The notes below the pieces were generated by a model. The model searched no databases. It saw nothing but the letters and a program-made list of their open reading frames with translations, and was not told the origin of the DNA. A DNA stretch of 64,000 nt from Monocercomonoides exilis (Eukaryota > Preaxostyla > Oxymonadida > Polymastigidae): contig LSRY02000008.1 in the NCBI GenBank assembly GCA_001643675.2, forward strand, positions 2,501-66,500. The letters are read 5' to 3'. Both the position numbers and the translations under genes were made by a program. Each line of letters opens with the position of its first letter. Position 1 is the stretch's first letter. Positions 44,411 through 56,728 of the stretch are shown in pieces.

Positions 44411-45412
44411 TATTATCATCATCATTAAACAAAATGCAAATCTATTTTTTCTCAACTTAGCCTTTCTCTCAATTCACACTCGTTAGATGTCGTTTCATAA
44501 CTTGTGTTCTTCTAATAAAAATCAATTTTGTTTCTCAGTAATTTCCTTTCCTGACTTCTTGATTGCTTCACTTTTTTGATTCACATTTTCACTGGAATGT
44601 TGTATCATTTTTGTTTGGTTCATTTGCCACAGATGTTTCCTCACTTTCTACTGGATTGAAGTTACTGCTATCCATATGACTTGTTCTTGTTTTTATCCTT
44701 GAGTTTGTGGGAGAAAAATATCAAAACAACTCTGATTCCCAGTTTTATTTAGTCTCTGTTCTTAGCGAAACCAGTGAATCAGTTACTCTTAACAGAACAG
44801 GTTCATCCATCACATGCCAAACTCCATTTTTCTGAAAATCACTTTCAATTGTTGATGATGATGTTGAAGAAGTGAGTTCTTCAAAAAGATTCAAGCCAAT
44901 TCATTTCAAAAAGTTAAAGAAGAATGTCGCAACTGTGGGTTGAAATTGAAATTAAATGTTTATTGTATCCGACAAAAATGCTGCTTCCGCATGGATGAAG
45001 AAGATGGTTGAGATCCGAAAGAAATCTCATTCTGATAATAACAAGTTTATCTGCACATTTCACAATTTTTTCATTGATATGAAAAGGATTATTATCAAGA
45101 ACAAAACAAGATAATCACATGTTAAATAGTTTCATAAATGTTTTGATCAAAAGAATAAAATAAGAAATCAATATGTTCTCAAAAATAAATTTTTTTTATT
45201 TCCATTCTGAAGATAATGAGAAAAAATGAATGTGAAATGGCGAAGGTGGAAATCGTACCACTTTCGATTTGCATTTTTTCAAATTTTGAATATTGTAGCG
45301 ATATTCTGCATGATTTAACGAAACGATTCAAGGAGGGAAATTTCGGAATTCGATCAAAAAATTGACAACAGAACTTACAATTTTAAAAACCCATAATTCT
45401 TTTTATGTTGAT
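44411..45412. other. AT-rich spacer, no supported gene
   Basis: A short minus-strand piece from an ATG near 44,686 (MDSSNFNPVESEETSVANEP) is open for 28 codons and could be a stray exon. Nothing else is seen. Confidence 0.35.
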
Positions 45413-46642
45413 TAGACCTGTGCGACAAGTGGTAAATTTTGTCAGTAACTGACACAGGTGACCGACAGGACAATTGATTCTGATCACAACCACAATTGTT
45501 TTTTGAATAACTCATTTTTTGTTATTTTTGAAATATTGAATTAATATACGAAAAATATTTATTATTTAATTTGACCATTTAACAGGATGTTTTTTTTATA
45601 TCAAAAGGGTGATTATTTTTGAAATCATATTTTTTCAAACAAAATTTTTGGTTTAGAAAATGATCTTGAATTTAATCTAATGAACATTGAAAAGTGAAAA
45701 GACTTTTTGAACACATTTTAATCTTTGATTCGGAATGACCATTTGTTATTAGAAACAATTATCAAACTTTTTCTCTTTTGAATTTAATTTTTCTTTCAAA
45801 AACTAACAATCTTTGAAAACTGACACACCGAAAAAAGTTATGATATAAAAAATAATCACACAAGATTTTGTATTTTCTGAAAAAATACATGACATATTTG
45901 TTTTGTACCAAATAATCGTCCATCGTGCTTTTATTTGCTGTACAAATATTTTGTTTTAAAAAAACATTATTCTGGAAAAATTGCACACACATTTTTTTGA
46001 TTTTTCTTTATCAAATAAACCAAAATGAAAATTTCAATGACAGGATCAGCGAAACTTGGAAATTTTTAAGTCAATGGAAGAAACTTCTGTCACTGACTTG
46101 ATACAATGTCAATTTTTTGAAAAGGTTTCAAAAAGGAACATTTAAGCTTTACAGACTATTAAGCTGTTGAAATGAGTTTGATTTATTTTTCCATGAATGA
46201 CAACCATTACTTTTCGTTTCATATTTGTTTGACATTCTTTTTAAATGAAAGAAGCAAATACATATTCCAGAAAAAGATCAAAAGATGTTCATTGAACGAA
46301 CATTTCATTCAATAATCGTTTCGAAAAAAATATGTTTGATTATTACATTTTATTGTTCTTCCTTGATTGATAACCAGTTTTATTTGAAATTTTTGTCTGA
46401 ATTAAAATATCAACCTCAAAAACAAAACGAACAATTGAAATGATAATCATTCCATATCCTTTTGAGATCGCAACTGTTTTTCAACATTGTTGAAAATATA
46501 TATTGCCTGCTCATAAGAAAAACCGAAACGAAAATTTTCACTTCTTTGTGAAAAAATGGTTGAAATTTTCACATTTGATTTAGAAAAAGCAACACGCCTG
46601 TAGAATTATTAGCAAAAATGAACAGGAATAGCTGAACTTCTA

Positions 46643-47150
46643 TTGCTTCACGTGGATGTTTCACATGACATAAATGAAATAAAGTTTTTTTCTATTTTCA
46701 CCTTGTGCATTCTGCATATATTTTTCAGTGGCTTCAAGAAAATTGATATATTTGCAAAATATACTTTTAACCTTTCAAAAACTTGTTCTCAAATTACTCG
46801 ATTCACTTGCGCTTCGACTTTTTCTTCTCTATTTGAACCATCTTCGAAAACAAGTCCGCTTTCTCAGCCCCACTTGAGCCTATTCATATTCTTCAAAACA
46901 ATTCTATATCAAAAAAAGAGTGAAACACCTAAAGAAAGCAAAACTTAGAATGGAGGAATTACAACCAAATTGAATGATGCGATATAAGAAGAGGAAATTC
47001 TGCAAAGGATAAACAATGAAATGCTGAGCAATGAACTCAGAATATTTGTTCCTTTTAGAAAACAAAATCAAAAAGTTTTTTGAGAAAGATCACAGAAGAA
47101 GAAGAATAAAAGGAGAATTTTTATAATCAAGAATAACCATGTTTTTTGCT
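46643..47150. other. Interior of hAT-like element, no gene supported
   Basis: A plus-strand open stretch (46,643-46,948) has no recognisable motif and poor composition. The 45.5-46.6 kb portion of the element is AT-rich and empty. Confidence 0.4.
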
Positions 47151-47167
47151 TTGCAGTTAAAATCACT

Positions 47168-48740
47168 TCATTTTCCAAAAAGAAAAAAAGAATTATTAAA
47201 TGACTTTAACTTCATGCTTTCTATTTTGAGAAATGATTCATTTAAAATACAAAAATTGGGGAGTATTTTACTGAGCATCTTATCTAAAAACCTTTCCAAA
47301 ACAATCAAAAATATTTTATGATCACTGTGATAACTTTCGTTGGATTTAAAATCAAAAAATTCATGAAATCTTGTGATGATATCTTTGAATCCTTCTTTTT
47401 CTATATTTTCAAATGCTTCATTTTTCAACACTTTTATTATCGCTCTTTCAATTTTATCATCCATTTCTTCATTCATTCGTTCAGAAATATATATGGAATT
47501 GCAAACAAATATACAGAATTTTCTCATCCACTGTTGAAAAATTATTCTCCTTGAGTATGATATCAATAGCTACTCAATTTCAAAGGTCATGAACATTTGA
47601 CATATCCATTTTCAGCTGTTTCATGTAATAAAATAAATGCTTTTCTAGCTTATTGTTCGTTTATTGTCCTTTGATGGTCAATACACCTGAACAATGCCAT
47701 CGATAAGCCAAACATATTTAACATTCCACAATTTGCATCTGATGAAAAAAACTATTCAAAAATTACAGTCACTCCTAATTATTGTTGTTTCTTTCGTTTA
47801 TTTTTCTTTTCTTTTTTCTTCTTTTCTCCTCCAATCCACCCTTCTTACCAGCTTGTCTTATTCCTTCATTGCATCTCTTGCAAAATGCAGCTCTTCGCAA
47901 TTATGTATACATAAAATCCTTTGGTGCAAAAGCAGTCTATAAAAAACTTCCAAGCAGATTGTTGTGAGAATCGTGTGAAATTGAAATACTCTTTATAATA
48001 TTCAATCATCTCTTTTTTTCATTCGAAAACATTTCTTTTTCGACAAAATGACAAAAAAGGAGAGAAAAAATTTTGCAATAACATTAAAGAAAAAGAAAAC
48101 GATCAAACGAGATATTCAACATTGCTCAAAGCCGGCAAAGCCTTCTCCACTTCTATTTTTATTTCTTTATTTTCCTTTTTGTTCGACGCATCCTTCAGAA
48201 GATAAGGCACACTTATTGAAAACAATTCTTTTGGCAAGATCCCAACGCAGTCAAGTTATATTAAATAACATTCGCATCGATGGATAAAAAGCATTTCATT
48301 CTTTTCTTCTTTTTAATATTCATTATTTATCATCTTTTCAATTTTCACATTCAATGTGGAGTTATTAAAGCTGTTAATCCATAAATTTTTTAGCAATATG
48401 CAGTTTTCGATGAGCTTCATTTGCAAAATAACATTCTTTGAAGGCAGTTTTCTTTCTTCAATCATTTTCCCCATTGCTTTGAGCAGTTCATTCGTAAAAA
48501 TTTCATTCGAAACATCTTTGACAATCCATGTCATTAATCCTTTCAATCCTTCGCTTTTCTGTTTCTGCCTTTCGATATTCCAATGGTTTTGTTCATAAAA
48601 CAATTCTGAGCAAAAAATTTATAGAATCGAAATATAATCAGCAAAAATTCAAATTCATTAATTGATACAAACAAGTTTATTTTTTCAGCGGTATCACTCA
48701 ATTGCATTTTCGATAATTCATTTTTGACAGAAAACTGCAA
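47168..48740 (-). pseudogene. Decayed copy of the 33.5-kb helical gene
   Basis: Minus-strand segments match the intact homologue in order: 48,600-48,313 (LLKAMGKMIEERKLPSKNVI against FNKIGQMIKEQKMSLENAI), about 47,905-47,820 (EELHFARDAMKE, stop, then VDW, against KELHFAREAANE...VDW), and 47,480-47,330 (EGFKDIITRFHEFFDF against EGFEDIIVSFQEHFAF). Stops and frame changes interrupt it and the first-exon end is lost. It lies wholly inside the hAT-like element, so it was either captured by it or was part of the element's original cargo. Confidence 0.7.
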
Positions 48741-49009
48741 TTGTCTGAAATCTTTATGAGTTGGTGCAAGTTCGAAGAGAAGAAAATCGCAAAAAAATAA
48801 AAATCAAAAAATGAAAAAAAAAGATTTCTTTCACAATGTTCCATTTTATATCGGACATTTCGCAAAGTATTTCAAAGAAATATTTATATTTATTGTTTGA
48901 TAATATTATAATGGTTATTGAAATCATAATTTTTTCTTCATGAACTACATTTTTTCCTGAATAATAAAAATAATTTATTTTTAAGAAAAAATGTTATGCT
49001 CAATATTAC

Positions 49010-49014
<5 letters not shown>

Positions 49015-49054
<40 letters not shown>
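49015..49054. repeat. Poly-T tract (40 nt)
   Basis: An uninterrupted run of 40 T lies directly inside the right terminal region of the hAT-like element. Confidence 0.95.
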
Positions 49055-49102
49055 CGGTGACCGACAGCAGCAAAAAATCGCTTGTCGTGTCGCACAGGTC
49101 TA

Positions 49103-49595
49103 ATGCTGATCACAACAAACGAAAAATTCGATTTCTCAACTTGTAAAAGTTCAAATGTGTTTATCAATTGGGTGATTTTTTTTGTTTCATAAAAAAGATC
49201 AAAAAATTATTATTATTGTGGTTTCTATTGATCAAAAATTAAATTGATTTTTCGTTCATTCAAAGCTTTTTCAAGTGCGATATACATTTGTTTGGTTAAT
49301 GCAGAAAATAGGGGTACCTAAATTTTTTCATTGTTTTGTAATATACTGTTATAAAAACTTAATTCACATTGACTCATGTGTTGCATATAAGTAATACGTC
49401 AAATTTTAAAATTATGAAGGAAAAATGATACAAACAAACAATAATCATTCAAAAAAAGAGAACAAGAATTTCATGTTGAAAAATATTTCATATATAATAT
49501 TTAAAGAATGAAAACAGTTTGTTATCTCCTTTTTCCCTTTTTGCATCTGAATCAGTATAGACAAATTTCATTTCCAGATATTAAGCTCTAACGCT
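49103..49595. other. AT-rich spacer, nothing seen
   Basis: No open frame, repeat or RNA-like structure is supported here. Confidence 0.5.
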
Positions 49596-49850
49596 TCAGT
49601 ATACGGAGAATGTGATATCCGGGAGATTGTAGTCAACGAGGATAACTAACTCGATCTCTCCTTTTAATTCTTTATTCTTCACATCACATATCCTTCCCGT
49701 TTCCTTCTCCATCCTCTCCTTATCTTCTTTCATTTCTGCCTGCTTCTTCAAAATTCTCCTTTGGAAAATGCTGATGATGCTATCTTCTTTCACATCAAAC
49801 ACCATGCTTGCCTCTGTTATGTTAATCATCACGCTCTTCTCTATTGATAT
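49596..49850 (-). CDS. Possible terminal exon, unknown protein
   Basis: After an acceptor (TTCGATAG at about 49,851) the minus strand is open for about 84 codons: EKSVMINITEASMVFDVKED, then a Lys/Glu-rich helix and LVDYNLPDITFSVY before the stop. Composition is protein-like, but no partner exon or family was identified. Confidence 0.35.
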   Translation of the reverse strand: MSIEKSVMINITEASMVFDVKEDSIISIFQRRILKKQAEMKEDKERMEKETGRICDVKNKELKGEIELVILVDYNLPDITFSVY

Positions 49851-50264
49851 CACCTATCGAACCATGAACAGAATCGCATCAGCACAGCAATATCATTTAT
49901 AACTGCTTGTGAAATGTTACACCTGAAGGCTAAGATAAACTGTTCTGGCAATTAAAAGAGAGAGAGAGAAGGAGTGGGATGAAGAAGAGATGAGTATTTT
50001 GTGTGCGAATCATTAATCGCTTCTGTGAAAGAGCCCTTGTTCGCCTTCATGACAAGCATCACTCTAAAAGATAATTAGGTTGTTGGGTACGATGGAACAG
50101 AGGCAAATGGAATTTCGATTAATAAATCTTTATCAACGGGCATTCAGCTAACAATGAATATGTGGAAAGCACACTTGGCATCAAAGCAATGTATTGCGAG
50201 TTGGAAAAGACTCCCTACAAGAGGACACAAAACGCGAAGGGGCTTCTGAAGCAGGTGAAGAAAG

Positions 50265-50447
50265 TTGGTAAATAATTTTAAACGTTCAGACAAATTGTGG
50301 ATTGATGTGCAAGTGACTGTAAAATCGAAGAAAGTTGGGGAGATGGCACAAAAAATTGAAGAAAACATCTCATATGTGCATTTGATGAAATCAACATTGC
50401 TTGTTGGGCATTTATTCTCTTCTTTCAAAGAATTTTTCTTCAAATAA
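50265..50447 (+). other. Possible coding fragments (50.2-51.2 kb)
   Basis: This open piece (NNFKRSDKLWIDVQVTVKSK) and two further plus-strand pieces, 50,718-50,939 (EGVEEEHNKNENTDIDSNRL) and about 51,007-51,148 (KENKNGNREIHRESRDFSYE), look protein-like but lie in separate frames with no clear splice links. They could be relics of one gene. No family was recognised. Confidence 0.3.
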
Positions 50448-50939
50448 GAATTTCCTCGAAATCGCTTTCCCTCATTGTCTCATCTTTGACTGCTTGTTGA
50501 TGGATAGTAACATTGTTAAAATCTGAAGAAGAACATCCAATATGGAAAAATAGTCCTCCTTTTTTATTTAACGCCATCTGACAGACATTTCTTGGCTAAA
50601 TATAGAATCATTTCGTTGCTGTGTTAGGCCTGACTGAAATTTTATGTCAATAAATATTTCTTTTGCGATTATGAATAGAAAATTGATGACAATGTTTGAC
50701 TTCGAATTCCTCGGGAGATGCATCTGAAGAAAATCGAAACATTTTTGTTGCTCCTTGAAGAAGGCGTTGAAGAAGAGCATAACAAGAATGAAAACACTGA
50801 TATTGATTCAAATAGACTTTTAACCACAAACAATATGAATGGAAATATAAATCATTCAGTTATTGTTGCGATGGGAGGAGAAAATGCAAATGAAACAATT
50901 TTTCGCTCATGTGGTATTTCTGCTGATGAAAATGAATAA

Positions 50940-51735
50940 ATATTTCCAAATGAGGATGCTCTATTCCAATGTCAAGCGAGAGGGAGCGGTAAAAAAGTCA
51001 AAGATCAATGAATAAGACGAATAAGGCGAATAAGGCAAAGAAGATAGCAAAGAAGGAAAATAAAAATGGAAACAGAGAAATCCATAGAGAATCACGTGAT
51101 TTTTCCTATGAAGAATATGAAAATGTTCCACATGGCGTTGTTGATTGAATATTATATCTAACTTAACAAGTTAACTTCGCAAGGAGATACACCAAAAATT
51201 ATTCAAAATCGAAAAACTTTCAAGCAAAGTCGAAAGTTCGAAATTTTCAAAATTTCAAAGAGTTGACAAAATTCAATAAAAGTCAAAAAACATTTTTATT
51301 GTTGAAATATCAATGATATTTGTTGTCTTAATGATTTTTCATCTTTTTTCCGATGTTTTTCTTTGCCTTTTTTTGTCCAATCACAAAAATTTTAAAATAT
51401 GAGAGATATAATGATATATTTTTATTATATTTCAATTGAAATGCATTGCTTTTCAAAAGATTAGAAAAAATTTTTTATTCATATTTTTTCACAATTTATG
51501 AAGAATGATGAACGCAAAATTGGATTTCATATTTCGAGTTTTTCATATCAAAATATTCATTTAATATAGAAGGAAACAAATGTAAAAAAATTTGTCTAGA
51601 ATTTATTAAAGAGTTTATTTTGAATTTAAATCCTCAAATTTTGCAGAAATCAACAACACAAACATTGCTGATATTTTTTTAAAAACAAAAGAATATTATT
51701 ATCTTTTGTGAAACACTTTTTATTTAACGTTTTGT
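50940..51735. other. AT-rich spacer
   Basis: Apart from the short open piece ending at 51,148, nothing is supported. Confidence 0.4.
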
Positions 51736-51895
51736 TTTTTTGTGAAATTTTCGATTTCGATTGAAAGTTTTTCGATTTCGTTTGCAACTTTTCCGACTTT
51801 GAATAATAATTTTCGATTTTGTTTGAAAGTTTTTCAACTTTGGTTGAAAGTTTTTCGATTTTGATTGAAAGTTTTTCGACTTTGAATTAATTTTG
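51736..51895. repeat. 24-bp tandem repeat
   Basis: About six imperfect copies of a unit like GAAAGTTTTTCGATTTTGAT. On the minus strand the array stays open and translates as a repeating KSKNFQ-type octapeptide. It continues a minus-strand frame (52,068-51,724) beginning with a non-repetitive segment (HFQFAKGKAGIPQKGSQLTL). Coding status is unclear. Confidence 0.7.
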
Positions 51896-52307
51896 GTGTA
51901 ATAATCCAAATTGCAATATTTATGACAGATACTTTCAAGCCAATCAATAGAATTACATTCCCTCAAAGTCAATTGACTCCCTTTTTGTGGGATCCCTGCC
52001 TTTCCCTTCGCAAACTGAAAATGATGCTGTTCTGTCAGCGCTAAAAGTTCAAATGAATCAAATGCCAAATGATGACATCGGCAAAGAAGGCGAAGAATAC
52101 GAAAAAGAATTCGAAGACGAAGAAGAAGAATAGGAAGAGGAGGAGGAAGAGGAGGTAGAAGAAAGAGAAGAAGTATAACTTTCTCTTTCTAACTTCTTCT
52201 TTTTTTATCATTTTCTTCCTCTCTTCCTTCTCTTCTTCTTCTTCTTCTTCTCCTGTTTCAACATACACTCAACCAGCTCTGAAGGATCAACGTGCAAAAA
52301 GAATATC

Positions 52308-52577
52308 TTGTACCGTTCATCTAAGTTGTGTTTGAAGAGCTCGTCTTGTTCGCAGCTCAGTCAAATGAAATTTGCAGGCATAGAAGCTGAAGATGATAAC
52401 GATAAAGAGGAAGAAGAGGAAGAAGAGGAAGAAGAGGAAGAGGAAGAGGAAGAGGAAGAGGAAGAGGAAGAGGAAGAGGAAGAGGAAGAGGAAGAGGAAG
52501 AGGAAGATGAGGAAGAGGAAGAGGAAGAGGAAGAGGAAGAGGAAGAGGAAGAGGAAAAAAAAGAAAGAGGAATATGA
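52308..52577. repeat. (GAAGAG)n microsatellite, second array
   Basis: A purine hexaplet array (core about 52,405-52,560) nearly identical in structure to 38,340-38,500. Plus-strand frames read as poly-Glu, minus-strand frames as poly-Ser or poly-Leu. Sequence just downstream (52,855-53,090) has a protein-like plus frame (VKERETQTDEEVSPQIIDCL) broken by a TGA, so a decayed acidic protein gene is possible. Confidence 0.8.
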
Positions 52578-53254
52578 GTTATCATAACAGGAGAAGAAGG
52601 AGAAGGAGAAGGAGAAGAAGAGGAAGATGAAGAATAAGTTATTTTTGTTAAATGTGATTGTTTTGAGGAAGGAGAAGAGGAAGAAAGAGAAGAAGAAGAA
52701 GAAAGAGGAGGAGGAGAAAAGAAAAAAGGTGAAGAAAAAGGTGTAGAAGGCTGAGTGATTGAGAATAGTGAAATATGCCCAAAACAAAAAATAAAGATGT
52801 TGATAATGACTTGAGGAATATTGATTGATAAAAATAATTCATTCGATGAGTTGATTTCAGATGATATAAACAATCTTCACACAAAAAATGTGAAAGAGAG
52901 AGAAACACAAACAGATGAAGAAGTTAGTCCACAAATCATCGATTGCCTTTGAGTGGTTGAACCACTTTGCACCTCAGAAATAGAAAATTGTGTTTGTCCG
53001 TTGGAGTTCATAATTCAAACGAGCAAAACATCTGATGAGCGTATAAGCAAAGAAGAATTCGAAATCGAAGAAGACGTTGACAATTGATGAAGTTGACGTC
53101 AATTGCAAAAATTTCAAAGACAAGAAGAAGAAAATGAAGAATTTTTGATTATGTGATTGACGTATCGATTCTGGCGATTAACATTTTTTGTTGAAGTGAG
53201 ACTGTTGAGAAAGATAAGGAAGGTGAAGATGAATGTGAAGAAGAAAAGAAGATA

Positions 53255-54389
53255 TCAACTTTTCCAAGTCACGTTGTGGGATAAAAAAAACTGAATGTGT
53301 TCTAGACGCGAATGCACAGCCAGATCATCAGCTCCGATAAACGAGTCGCTTCTGCCGAACACTCTCAAAATAAGCCAAACAAACTGCTTTTTCTCTTTCA
53401 AGCTCATCTTAAGCATTATCTGGTTATGCATCATACAAAACAGATGGCAGAAGTCACGAATGTCATCGTCGAATGCAATACATTCAAGAATAATCTCATA
53501 ACTTCTTGTTCTTTCGCGAAATGAAAAGAAGGCTTTTCTTTCGATGGCATTCCTGTTCGTTGCTAATCTGTATTCATTCAAAAAACGCCATTGAAGACAA
53601 ATGAATGAAACAAAAAAAATCAAACCTTCTTTTTGACCTCGAAATATTTTCCCATCTCCAAGGGATTGGTAATTATCGGTCCAGCTGGCTTTCTTGTTCT
53701 CAAAAATTGCCTCTCACCTTCACATAAAAAATTCAGATAACTGGACAATAAATGGCTGGCAAAGAACATCATCGATATCAGAGAATTCATTGTGAAGTTG
53801 GCCATGATTCCAAATGAAAACACATATGCTCCAAATTAACTCCTTTTCAAAGACTTATTCAACACCAAGTCTTCGCTGACGGATTGCCAGTAGGATTCAT
53901 GCAAAATGCAAATGCTATTGGTATTGATGCCTGCTGAGTGCTTCGTTCAACTCGCTTCCTCCATTGTCCAACCCCTCAATTCCCTTTCCTTTTCCACAAA
54001 GAAAATCTTCTTCCCAAAAACCATATAAAGCAAGTCCTGAGCAAAAGATATGCCAAGTGCAACGCATTTCCCTCGAAATGAACAAGCTGTTCAATTCGAT
54101 CTTTCTGAAATTGTCGTAGCTTTTTCTGCATCTTGCTTGAGTCATTTCTCATTCAAAATATCGCAGCCAGGGCTGCATCATATGTTTTGCAATATATAAT
54201 CAAGTTCAAATTTCTTGCAACTTCCCCCACCAATTCACTTTTCGCAAGCAATCGACGCAAACAGCCACTCGCTCCTCCATCTGTAGACAAAATCCATTCC
54301 CATCTGCAGTAATATAACTCGCATGGATGCATCTGTGGTCGTGTTCTCAAGAGCTCAAACATGCACATATGCAGAAAAGCATCAATCAA
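53255..54389 (-). pseudogene. Decayed multi-exon helical protein
   Basis: Consecutive minus-strand pieces read like protein: HPCELYYCRWEWILSTDGGA and LRRLLAKSELVGEVARNL (54.3-54.2 kb), QFQKDRIEQLVHFEGNALHL (about 54,100), WNHGQLHNEFSDIDDVLCQP (about 53,800), and after a likely intron ATNRNAIERKAFFSFRERTR to the stop at 53,255. Frames change between pieces with stops in between, and not all changes coincide with splice sites. The helical, ARM/HEAT-like character resembles the 33.5-kb family, but the similarity is too weak for me to claim homology. Confidence 0.4.
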
Positions 54390-55700
54390 AAATCTTCACT
54401 TATAAAATTATAGGTTGGACACCCTTATTTATTAACCAAACAATAAATGAATGTTTTATTGCCCTTCGTCTTGCCTGTTTTGAGGCAAAAGAATGAAAAC
54501 GTTGCAGAGGAATAAGTTAATGATTGTTCATTTTCAGATTTTCAAAAATATTTTCTGACCCTTTTGAAGCAGATGTTCCTCCAAAATTCGGAAAATGAAT
54601 CAATATGTTGCTTCATCTTGATTTTTCCGAAGGCAGCAGGACCAGCAACAAATGTTTTATTGTGCGCATGGGGCATCACTGAATCACTGCTTATGCGATT
54701 TTATCTGTTTTTTTTTATTATTATTATTATGAAATAAATAAATTTTTTATTGACTTTTGAAAGGGGTTTGGGAGATTGAACAATTTGAGGGACCTGGAGC
54801 AAAAAGGAAAAAGTGAAGGGATGGATGGAATACGGGAAGACATGAGATTTGAAGAGACGGCGCAATTTGTAGAGTGGGTTGTTGGAAAGAAAATGGAGAA
54901 AATAGCGGATGAAAAGGGATTTGGATTGGGGTTGGGATTTTGGCGTTGGAGTATCGGGAGATGTTTTGAAGGGCCAAAGGACTTGAGAGACAATGACTTG
55001 TTATTTTCGTTCTTCACTGAGGAAAAGATACAAGAAAAAGAATTTTGATGAAAAGAAGAAGAACGAATAAGAAAAGTATGAAAGACTTCTGGGGGAATGT
55101 TTGCAATGGAACGTAATTCTGAATGAAGGCCTTTCAGTGGAATTGCTGTTGATTTGTGTGGCTTGCCTGCTGAAAGGTGTGTTGGAGAGAAAAGGAAAGA
55201 GAGGAGACTCAAAAAGAAGTTGAAATGAGTTAGCTTGGCTTGAGTTATTTTCACACAGCATTCAAGTGTGTTTTATTTTTAATTTTTTTCAATTTTTTAT
55301 TTTTTTGAAATGTATTTATTTTGAATTGGAGACAGACGACGAGTGATGTTTGAAGGAAGAAGCAGGAATCATCAAGAGGGATCAGAAGCAGCACACTTTG
55401 AGTGTACTTGCGAATGGATGAGTTTTGGAGAAATTGATGAAGAGATTGATGAAGTGCAGAGAGATGGAGGAAGTGAGTGTGAATGGGCCGGGTTTTGGGA
55501 GAGAAGATTCAAAAGAAGTGGAAGAGATGGGAAAGGATGTGAATTGGAAGAGAGAATATGATGAGAGAAGGGAGAGAATGATTGAACCCTGATGTGTGTG
55601 ATTGTAAGAAGATGAAGAAGAGGAATTTGAAGATATCAACATTTTCAGTTTCTGGGGGAAAGAGGAGGCAACCACTCAAGAGCATTCGATGAACGATAGA
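54390..55700. other. Ambiguous open frames on both strands
   Basis: At 54.73-55.25 kb and 55.34-55.68 kb both strands are open for long stretches (plus: EETAQFVEWVVGKKMEKIAD; minus: Ser/Pro/Phe-rich). None starts at a clear ATG with supporting splice sites or a known motif, so I assign no gene. Confidence 0.35.
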
Positions 55701-56381
55701 TATCCAATTCAATTGGTGTGGCTTAATCTGTTTGTGAATTTTTTGTGATTATGTTTTTCTTATCAATATGAAATTCACTTACCATATTCAATATTTTATC
55801 TCAATGACAGTATCACATGAACCCTTTTCATCATCTTCAGAAATATCATTCGATTGATTGCACATTTCTCTTTTGCCGCATTTCTTCTTCTTCTTCTTCT
55901 TCATTCGACAATAAAGAAGCTATTCTCAATTAAACAGTGCTTTCTCCAAGTATCTTTATTATTCTATTAAATGTTTTTTCATCTTTCAACATAACTTATG
56001 TTTATTCATTTTCTCCTTCAACAGTGTCCATTGTTTAATAATAAATTGCTTGTACTGTTTTAAAACCATGATAGATAATGTCCAATTGTCAGATGAATTG
56101 ATTATTTAACAAATAACAAAAAGTGATAAAATGTTCATGTTTTCAAAAAATGAAAAAGAAATAAAAATTGGAAAATATGTGAACTACAAAAAAAGTATTT
56201 AAAACATAAAAACAAATTATAAACGATAAAAGAATGATAACGAATAAATGAAATAAAAATTCGATGAAGAAGATGCAGTTTCAGATACACTTCTTAAATG
56301 TGAATTGTTTCTATTTCTTGTCGCGCTGGTGGGCTTTTGGCATTTTAATGAGTCTTCTTCAGAAATTTCTTAAGTACGTTA
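55701..56381. other. AT-rich spacer
   Basis: Nothing is supported between the ambiguous frames and the left end of the pogo-like element. Confidence 0.5.
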
Positions 56382-56541
56382 GGGTTATTATTTAACCCCC
56401 ACCTTTTTTTTTTACCCTGACCTTTTTTTTTATTTCAAAAGTTTCATATCCCACTTTTTGAAATAATAACTTGATTTTTTGTATAAAAGGAATCTATATT
56501 GAATTTTTAAAATGTATTTTGAAATGAAGCTTATTTCTCAT

Positions 56542-56569
56542 GGGGTGGGGGAGAGGGGAGATGGGTGGG
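56542..56569 (+). other. G-quadruplex-type motif
   Basis: Six consecutive G-runs (GGGG, GGGGG, GGGG, GGG, GGG with 1-4-nt loops) occur in a strongly AT-rich setting, between the left TIR and the transposase start of the pogo-like element. Confidence 0.8.
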
Positions 56570-56728
56570 TTTAAAACCTTCCATCAAGCTTCCACGAGAA
56601 ATTGGTTGGTTTCAAGGGGTGTAAAGCCACTTTGTTCATTCAAAACTTATTTTTTTTTTTGATTTTTTTTTTGAAATTCAATTTTTTTTTAAAAAAATGA
56701 AAATTAGATCAAAACCTTAAAATAAATA

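Larger units (their letters stand above)
45413..49102. mobile_element. hAT-like element carrying a gene relic
   Basis: Both ends read TAGACCTGTGCGACA inward (15 of 15 identical), flanked by ATGTTGAT on the left and ATGCTGAT on the right: an 8-bp target duplication with one mismatch. TIRs of the TAG-x(4)-TGTGC type with 8-bp duplications are hallmarks of the hAT superfamily. Subterminal GGTGACCGACAG occurs at both ends. No hAT transposase was found in the 3.7 kb, so the element is non-autonomous. The right half contains a decayed, inverted copy of the 33.5-kb helical gene. A 40-nt poly-T lies just inside the right end. Confidence 0.8.

Noticed and set aside
45762-45992. hAT transposase remnant inside the hAT-like element
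   Set aside because: The open frame has no zinc finger or dimerisation-domain motif and a composition expected of AT-rich DNA.
54915-54945. Interstitial telomere or G-quadruplex from GGATTGGGGTTGGG
   Set aside because: Runs are short and irregular, with no TTAGGG array.
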